From contig JAJXDX010000083.1 in the NCBI GenBank assembly GCA_021640185.1, forward strand, positions 1-7,803: a DNA stretch of 7,803 bases, read 5' to 3'. The position numbers and the translations under genes were made by a program. Shown piece by piece: positions 4,873-7,803 of this stretch. The notes beneath the pieces are model-generated. The model ran no database searches. It was not told the DNA's origin and worked only from the letters and a program-made list of their open reading frames with translations. Position 1 is the stretch's first letter; each line of letters starts with the position of its first letter. This DNA is from Oscillospiraceae bacterium (GTDB lineage Bacteria > Bacillota > Clostridia > Oscillospirales > Acutalibacteraceae).

Positions 4873-5544
4873 TTAGTTCACGCTGCGTATGATCAACTTT
4901 GGTACTCCGATGATGGCGCAGTCCGCAAGGGCCTCATCGGATATCGTGCGAGGCGCGTAATTCGGGTTGATCGGCACAAGGCGCAGCCATTCCTTTGTTT
5001 CCGGGTACTCGACCCTCTTTAACGTCGCCATCTCGCCATCGTATCTCACGAGGCCGACCTGCCCGCTATACTCCAGTTCCGGGGTGAGCAGGACAAGGAC
5101 CCGATCACCATCAATGTACGCGGGGTACATACTATCGCCGCAAACAGTAAGCACGATGAAATCTGACATCGGGCGGCCGTGGAGGTACGCCTTTGGGATC
5201 TCGACCGTATCCCCACTCCACTCCTCGGCCGCGATATGCTCGTATCCGGCGGCCATCTCCCCAATTACCGGAAAGGTCACAATAGCGTCAGTAACCTTCG
5301 GGTGCGGGAAACCGTGCGCACCGGACGGCTCATCGCTATTGCGTACCTCTCCGGTTATAAAAGTTATGGGATCAAGTTGTAGTATTTGGGCAAGGAGAGC
5401 GATTTTATCTCTTTTCATATTCTCGATGAAACCGCTTTCCCACTTTTTGACCGTACTCTTGCCGACGCCTACGAAAGTTCCGACTTCTTCGAGTGTCAAC
5501 CCAAGCTGGATGCGCCGATCATGGATGATACTGCCAATATTCAT
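4873..5544 (-). CDS. CI/LexA-like prophage repressor (XRE HTH plus S24 peptidase)
   Basis: The 223-residue protein has an N-terminal XRE HTH (about 3-58, with GLTLEEVGTFVGVGKSTVKKWES) and a C-terminal peptidase S24 domain (about 90-223). The self-cleavage residues are present: the A99-G100 bond in EMAAGYE, S138 in CGDSMYP and K176 in ATLKRVEY. It should bind operators in the divergent region, repress the early promoter and cleave itself on RecA activation after DNA damage. ATG 5544 is chosen because AGAGG lies 8 bases upstream; a GTG three codons earlier is too close to that site. Its promoter is at 5569-5597. It is followed closely by the membrane-protein gene. The domain pair is firm; target operators are inferred from repeats. 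Confidence 0.95.
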   Translation of the reverse strand: MNIGSIIHDRRIQLGLTLEEVGTFVGVGKSTVKKWESGFIENMKRDKIALLAQILQLDPITFITGEVRNSDEPSGAHGFPHPKVTDAIVTFPVIGEMAAGYEHIAAEEWSGDTVEIPKAYLHGRPMSDFIVLTVCGDSMYPAYIDGDRVLVLLTPELEYSGQVGLVRYDGEMATLKRVEYPETKEWLRLVPINPNYAPRTISDEALADCAIIGVPKLIIRSVN

Positions 5545-5568
5545 CACTGTCACCTCTTTACATCCTCG

Positions 5569-5597
5569 ATAATACCACGTCAGTTTCTAAAATGCAA
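5569..5597 (-). promoter_or_regulatory. Leftward repressor promoter
   Basis: The minus strand has TTGCAT (5597-5592), a 17-bp spacer and TATTAT (5574-5569), about 25 bp before the repressor start codon. An operator-like half-site (AGTTTCTAAA on the plus strand, 5582-5591) lies between the two boxes, which would let the repressor or the Cro-like protein shut this promoter. Confidence 0.7.
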
Positions 5598-5622
5598 CAT
5601 ATTTTCTTAGATACGGCAAAAA

Positions 5623-5633
5623 AGTTTCCTAAA
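5623..5633. promoter_or_regulatory. Repressor operator half-site upstream of the early promoter
   Basis: AGTTTCCTAAA lies 4 bp upstream of the rightward -35 box and is an exact inverse complement of 5677-5687. The pair brackets the promoter, the expected layout for CI operators. A shorter relative sits at 5582-5591. Confidence 0.6.
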
Positions 5634-5637
5634 AGGG

Positions 5638-5666
5638 TTGACATATGAGAAAAATCGTGATATAGT
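5638..5666 (+). promoter_or_regulatory. Rightward early promoter
   Basis: TTGACA (5638-5643), a 17-bp spacer and TATAGT (5661-5666) form a near-consensus promoter for the plus-strand early operon. The -35 is perfect and the -10 has one change. Operator-like sites flank it on both sides, so it is the likely main target of the repressor. Confidence 0.85.
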
Positions 5667-5669
5667 CAG

Positions 5670-5687
5670 TGTGTCCTTTAGGAAACT
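5670..5687. promoter_or_regulatory. Repressor operator downstream of the early promoter -10
   Basis: TGTGTCCT-TT-AGGAAACT is an 18-bp imperfect palindrome (6 of 8 positions in each half) that covers the predicted start of the rightward transcript. Its right half matches the operators at 5623-5633 and, with one change, 5909-5926. Binding here would block transcription start or promoter clearance. Confidence 0.6.
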
Positions 5688-5705
5688 GCGAGGGAGGTGA
5701 AAGCG

Positions 5706-5918
5706 ATGAACACGAAAGAATTGAGATGCGAGATGCTTAGAAATGACTTTACGGTAGAAAGCTTTGCACGGGCGATCGGAATTGGAAAAAAGGCCTTGTA
5801 TGCAAAACTATCCGGGAAAAGTAGCTTTAAGCAGTCAGAGATCCAAAAAATCAGTGAAGTCCTCAACCTTAGCAGCGCCCAAATCGTGTCTATTTTTTTT
5901 GCTTCCGTAGTTTCTTAA
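5706..5918 (+). CDS. Cro-like small DNA-binding protein
   Basis: The 70-residue protein starts MNTKELRCEMLRNDF and consists almost entirely of one HTH domain: FTVESFARAIGIGKKALYAKLSGKSSF carries the turn and recognition helix, followed by SEIQKISEVLNLSSAQIV. It is the first gene rightward from the divergent operator region, transcribed opposite the repressor, the classic Cro position. ATG 5706 follows GGGAGGTG by 6-7 bases; a GTG three codons earlier overlaps that site. It should compete with the repressor for the same operators and favour lytic growth. Its last codons form half of a perfect operator-like palindrome. Family is clear; the Cro role is inferred from position and size. Confidence 0.85.
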   Translation: MNTKELRCEMLRNDFTVESFARAIGIGKKALYAKLSGKSSFKQSEIQKISEVLNLSSAQIVSIFFASVVS

Positions 5919-5926
5919 AAGAAACT
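5909..5926. promoter_or_regulatory. Perfect 18-bp palindrome, candidate distal operator
   Basis: AGTTTCTT-AA-AAGAAACT is symmetrical over 8+2+8 bp and differs from the promoter operators by one base per half-site (T for C at position 7). It overlaps the stop codon of the Cro-like gene and lies about 240 bp downstream of the early promoter. It could be a secondary operator for looping or a roadblock. A terminator is less likely because no T-tract follows. Confidence 0.55.
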
Positions 5927-5961
5927 CATGATCTACGACATTGATAAGGAGAAAAAAGCAG

Positions 5962-6351
5962 ATGGCCGACCATATCGACCGGGATCGTATCCGGGCATTT
6001 CCGATCCGGGCAAGCCATCACGACGAAGAGCACGCAGACCCTCATTTCATCAACGGTATAGAAACAGTGATGGAATGGATCGAGAGCCTGCCCACCGTGG
6101 ACACAAAGGAAATCGCGCGGCGCGCGACAAACGAAAGGAGGAAGCCCATGCGGCTGACACTGAAAGACGCCCGGCGGCGGGCGCTGCTGACGCAGGAGGA
6201 CGTGGCCGGGCGGCTGGGCGTGAGCAAAAGCGCCTACCGCTGGTATGAGCGAAACCCCGGCAAGATGCGCGTGGACGTGGCGTACCGGTTCGCCGAGATC
6301 GTCGGGCTGACGATCGACGACTTGACTTTTACGAAGGAGCGAGAAAGATGA
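5962..6351 (+). CDS. Phage-type N-terminal segment joined to an XRE HTH domain
   Basis: The full frame gives 129 residues. Residues 1-60 (MADHIDRDRIRAFPIR, HFINGIETVMEWIESLPTVD) resemble short conserved proteins of clostridial phages that end in a PTVD motif. Residues 63-129 form a compact XRE HTH (LTLKDARRRALLTQEDVAGRLGVSKSAYRWYER and following). ATG 5962 has AAGGAG about 10 bases upstream. A second, stronger ribosome site precedes an in-frame ATG at 6148, so a 67-residue HTH protein is probably also made. The start of the next gene overlaps the stop by ATGA. It may be a transcriptional regulator of the early operon. Whether the long form is the natural product or a fusion of two former genes is open. 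Confidence 0.65.
   Translation: MADHIDRDRIRAFPIRASHHDEEHADPHFINGIETVMEWIESLPTVDTKEIARRATNERRKPMRLTLKDARRRALLTQEDVAGRLGVSKSAYRWYERNPGKMRVDVAYRFAEIVGLTIDDLTFTKERER
6148..6351 (+). CDS. XRE HTH protein from an internal start (67 residues)
   Basis: AAGGAGG at 6135-6141 lies 6 bases before ATG 6148, in the same frame as the longer gene. This is a better ribosome site than the upstream one. The product, MRLTLKDARRRALLTQ onward, is a complete single-domain HTH protein of the size of many phage regulators. It may be the main or an additional product of this locus. Confidence 0.6.
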   Translation: MRLTLKDARRRALLTQEDVAGRLGVSKSAYRWYERNPGKMRVDVAYRFAEIVGLTIDDLTFTKERER

Positions 6352-6578
6352 CAAAGAACAGGCGGCTCATCGTCACGGACTGGGCAGACTTGCCGGTGCT
6401 GCTGGATGCCGTGCTGGTCGCGCGGATACTGGGCTACTCCTTGGAGTACACCCGGCGGCTGCTGGTGCAGGGCAAGATCCCGGCGCACAAGATGGACCGT
6501 GACTGGCGGATCAGCAAGGACGCCTTCCGGGCGTACATCGAAAGCGCGAACAACCAGAAGGAGAGTGAAGAGCGATGA
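6348..6578 (+). CDS. Excisionase/MerR-like DNA-binding protein, first copy
   Basis: The 76-residue protein contains a winged-helix domain of the HTH_17 (DNA-binding, excisionase family) type: VLLDAVLVARILGYSLEYTRRLLVQGKIPAHKM is the helix-turn-helix with the usual G-x-(I/L)-P-A-x-K(M/I) turn, followed by the wing DWRISKDAFRAYIE. It starts in the ATGA overlap with the HTH gene before it and has AAGGAG 8 bases upstream. Members of this family act as phage excisionases (Xis) that steer the integrase to excision, or as transcription regulators. Its place in the early operon, repressed in the lysogen, fits either. The next gene is a paralogue. Confidence 0.8.
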   Translation: MTKNRRLIVTDWADLPVLLDAVLVARILGYSLEYTRRLLVQGKIPAHKMDRDWRISKDAFRAYIESANNQKESEER

Positions 6579-6784
6579 TCAAGAAAAGACCGCGTTATTA
6601 CAGCTGGAAGGAAGTTCCGGTGCTGATGGATGCCGTGATGGCCGGGCAGCTGCTCGGGATGTCGCCGGAGTGCATCGGCAAGCTGTGCCGGGCGGGCGAG
6701 CTGCCCGCCGCAAAGATCGGCAAGGGCTGGGTCATCCGGAAGGACGACGTGATGCGCCTTGTGGGCGCGGAGGCGGACACATGA
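6575..6784 (+). CDS. Excisionase/MerR-like DNA-binding protein, second copy
   Basis: This 69-residue protein is built like its upstream neighbour: PVLMDAVMAGQLLGMSPECIGKLCRAGELPAAKIGKGWVIRKDDVMRLV aligns over the whole HTH_17 domain, and the underlying DNA is also recognisably similar around the PVL-DAV segment. The pair therefore arose by tandem duplication. ATG 6575 overlaps the previous stop as ATGA. One copy may be the excisionase and the other a regulator; the sequence alone does not say which. Confidence 0.8.
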   Translation: MIKKRPRYYSWKEVPVLMDAVMAGQLLGMSPECIGKLCRAGELPAAKIGKGWVIRKDDVMRLVGAEADT

Positions 6785-6933
6785 TCGCGGCGGGGCTGGT
6801 GCTGGCGGTGCTGGGGCTGGGCTTCACGGCCGGCGGGCTGGCCGAACGGTTCTGCCCGGACGCATTGGACAAGCTGGGGCGGCGGCTGGTCGGCCCGGCA
6901 TGGGATAAGGAAAAGGAGGACGATCCGCGATGA
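6781..6933 (+). CDS. Tiny single-pass membrane protein, 50 residues
   Basis: The protein begins MIAAGLVLAVLGLGFTAGGL, one hydrophobic helix of about 20 residues, followed by a short charged tail (DKLGRRLVGPAWDKEKEDDPR) that should face the cytoplasm. ATG 6781 overlaps the previous stop as ATGA and has GGAGG about 8 bases upstream; its own stop overlaps the next start the same way. This tight coupling makes it a real gene despite its size. Function is unknown. Small membrane proteins in phage early operons are common, but I cannot assign this one. Confidence 0.7.
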   Translation: MIAAGLVLAVLGLGFTAGGLAERFCPDALDKLGRRLVGPAWDKEKEDDPR

Positions 6934-7205
6934 AGATCGAGATCAATAACGGCATGACCGAAATGGAAGGGCGGGCGGACGAGCTGTTGGCCACGCTGGC
7001 GTTCGCCATGGCGAAGGTGCTGCGCGAGAACGCGCCGAAGAAGCTGGACGACGAGGCGCTGGCCTACGTGGCCAAGCAGGGCGTGTTGGTGGCGCTGCGG
7101 CGGCTGGATAAGGTGGTCATCGACCTGAAGGATGCGAGCATCGACACCACCATGGCGGAGCAGCTGCTGCGGCAGTACAAAAGCCGGGGCGGCGGTGAGG
7201 CATGA
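6930..7205 (+). CDS. Hypothetical phage protein, 91 residues
   Basis: The product (MKIEINNGMTEMEGRADELLATLAFAMAKVLRENAPKK and on) is mostly alpha-helical and charged, with no cysteine and no membrane segment. I do not recognise a named domain, though proteins of this type occur beside replication genes in clostridial phages. The start overlaps the previous stop as ATGA and has AAGGAGG about 10 bases upstream; the stop overlaps the next start the same way. Its position between regulators and a replication-type protein suggests an accessory role in early development. Confidence 0.75.
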   Translation: MKIEINNGMTEMEGRADELLATLAFAMAKVLRENAPKKLDDEALAYVAKQGVLVALRRLDKVVIDLKDASIDTTMAEQLLRQYKSRGGGEA

Positions 7206-7774
7206 GCGAGGAGCTGCTGCGCCACTACGGCGGGCTGGTGGAGATCAGCCGCGGCGGCCGGTTCGAGATCCACGAGGACGGCGCGCTGCTGGCCGCGGCG
7301 GAGGATAAAAAGCTGGCGGACAAGCTGTTCTTCAAGCGGGCACTGGACGTGGCCGCCGAGCGTGCCGGCCCCGGCGGGCGCTGCCGCCTGTCCACGGCCG
7401 GGCGTGAGGTGTACCTGCACGTCGAGGCGGAACCGGAGCCGGAGCCGCCGAAGAAAAAGCCGCGCACGGCCTTCGTGCCGCCGACGGTGGAGCAGGTGCA
7501 GGCGTACTGCGTGATGCGCGGCAAGGGCATCATCGATGCCGAGGCGTTCGTCGACCATTACACGGCCAACGGCTGGATGGCCGGGCGCGTGAAGATGCGC
7601 GACTGGAAAGCGGCCGTGCGGACGTGGGAACGCAAAGAATACCAGACGTTTGGGAAAGAGAGCAAGCCGAAAAAGCGCGGCGCAGCGCTGACCAGTCCGG
7701 CGGTGAGCAGCCTAGACCTTGCCGGACTGGACGAAGAAGTGCTGCGGCACGCGCCGCAGATCAAGGAGAGATGA
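7202..7774 (+). CDS. Phage protein with a replisome-organiser-type C-terminal domain
   Basis: The protein has 190 residues. Residues 1-75 form a small domain of unknown type (MSEELLRHYGGLVEISRGG). A linker with an EPEPEPPKKK run follows. Residues about 90-145 carry the pattern PPTVEQVQAYCVMRGKGI, then FVDHYTANGW, then KMRDWKAAVRTWERK. This pattern is typical of the C-terminal region of phage replication proteins of DnaD/replisome-organiser kind, usually after a winged-helix domain. Here the N-terminal part is short and not clearly winged-helix, so this may be a variant or partner. It starts in an ATGA overlap, and AAGGAG near its end serves the next gene. A role in early DNA replication is likely but not proven. 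Confidence 0.75.
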   Translation: MSEELLRHYGGLVEISRGGRFEIHEDGALLAAAEDKKLADKLFFKRALDVAAERAGPGGRCRLSTAGREVYLHVEAEPEPEPPKKKPRTAFVPPTVEQVQAYCVMRGKGIIDAEAFVDHYTANGWMAGRVKMRDWKAAVRTWERKEYQTFGKESKPKKRGAALTSPAVSSLDLAGLDEEVLRHAPQIKER

Positions 7775-7776
7775 GC

Positions 7777-7803
7777 ATGACCGTATACATCAGCGGCCCG
7801 ATC
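7777..7803 (+). CDS. Start of a DUF4406-like protein (cut by window end)
   Basis: Nine codons are visible: MTVYISGPI. This matches the opening of DUF4406 / nucleoside 2-deoxyribosyltransferase-like proteins common in phages, where a short beta strand is followed by SGP-I. ATG 7777 is preferred over ATG 7771 because AAGGAG lies 8 bases before the former and only 2 before the latter. Confidence 0.55.

Overview
The window is the left end of a temperate phage (prophage) integrated in a bacterial chromosome. The host is most likely a Gram-positive Clostridia-type bacterium, perhaps a gut Oscillospirales member. This rests on the strong GGAGG-type ribosome sites, the mixed but fairly high G+C, a LexA/CI-type repressor, an early-gene cassette of the kind seen in clostridial phages, and CRISPR-like repeats resembling the type I-E repeat I recall from Streptococcus thermophilus. 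The genus cannot be fixed from the sequence alone.

Layout. Positions 1-230 look like chromosomal flank, with three hairpins and a partial duplicate of a tRNA 3' end. Positions 231-275 are the 3' part of a tRNA, probably Arg with anticodon CCG, on the minus strand. This is the attachment site, and the intact tRNA should lie at the other, unseen end of the prophage. Next, all on the minus strand, come a tyrosine integrase (349-1521), a solitary CRISPR-like repeat (1564-1591), a small XRE-type HTH protein (1607-1933), a NYN-domain putative ribonuclease (2000-2731) behind a strong promoter and a structured leader, a 58-residue protein (2986-3162), a three-repeat, two-spacer CRISPR mini-array (3188-3337), an unknown two-helix membrane protein of 502 residues (3340-4848), and a CI/LexA-like repressor (4873-5544). 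A divergent promoter/operator region follows (5545-5705). The plus-strand early operon then runs to the window end: a Cro-like protein, an HTH protein with a second internal start, two excisionase/MerR-like paralogues, a tiny membrane protein, a conserved phage-type protein, a probable replication protein, and the first codons of a protein that begins like the DUF4406 family. Most of these genes overlap by ATGA.

How it works together. The repressor should hold down the rightward promoter through AGTTTCCT-type operators. Leftward transcription expresses the repressor together with the membrane protein, and may read through into the mini-array. The NYN gene has its own near-consensus promoter with no obvious repressor site, so it is probably on in the lysogen. 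The A+T-richer genes between 2000 and 5540 therefore look like a lysogenic-conversion block, with superinfection exclusion or defence as the plausible role. The notable part is the CRISPR content without any cas gene: two spacers of exactly 33 nt at an exact 61-bp period, plus a solitary repeat elsewhere. This fits a phage-borne mini-array that borrows a host type I-E system, and/or a solitary repeat acting as an RNA decoy against it. One spacer reads in one frame like a phage structural-protein motif. All functional statements here are inference from sequence.
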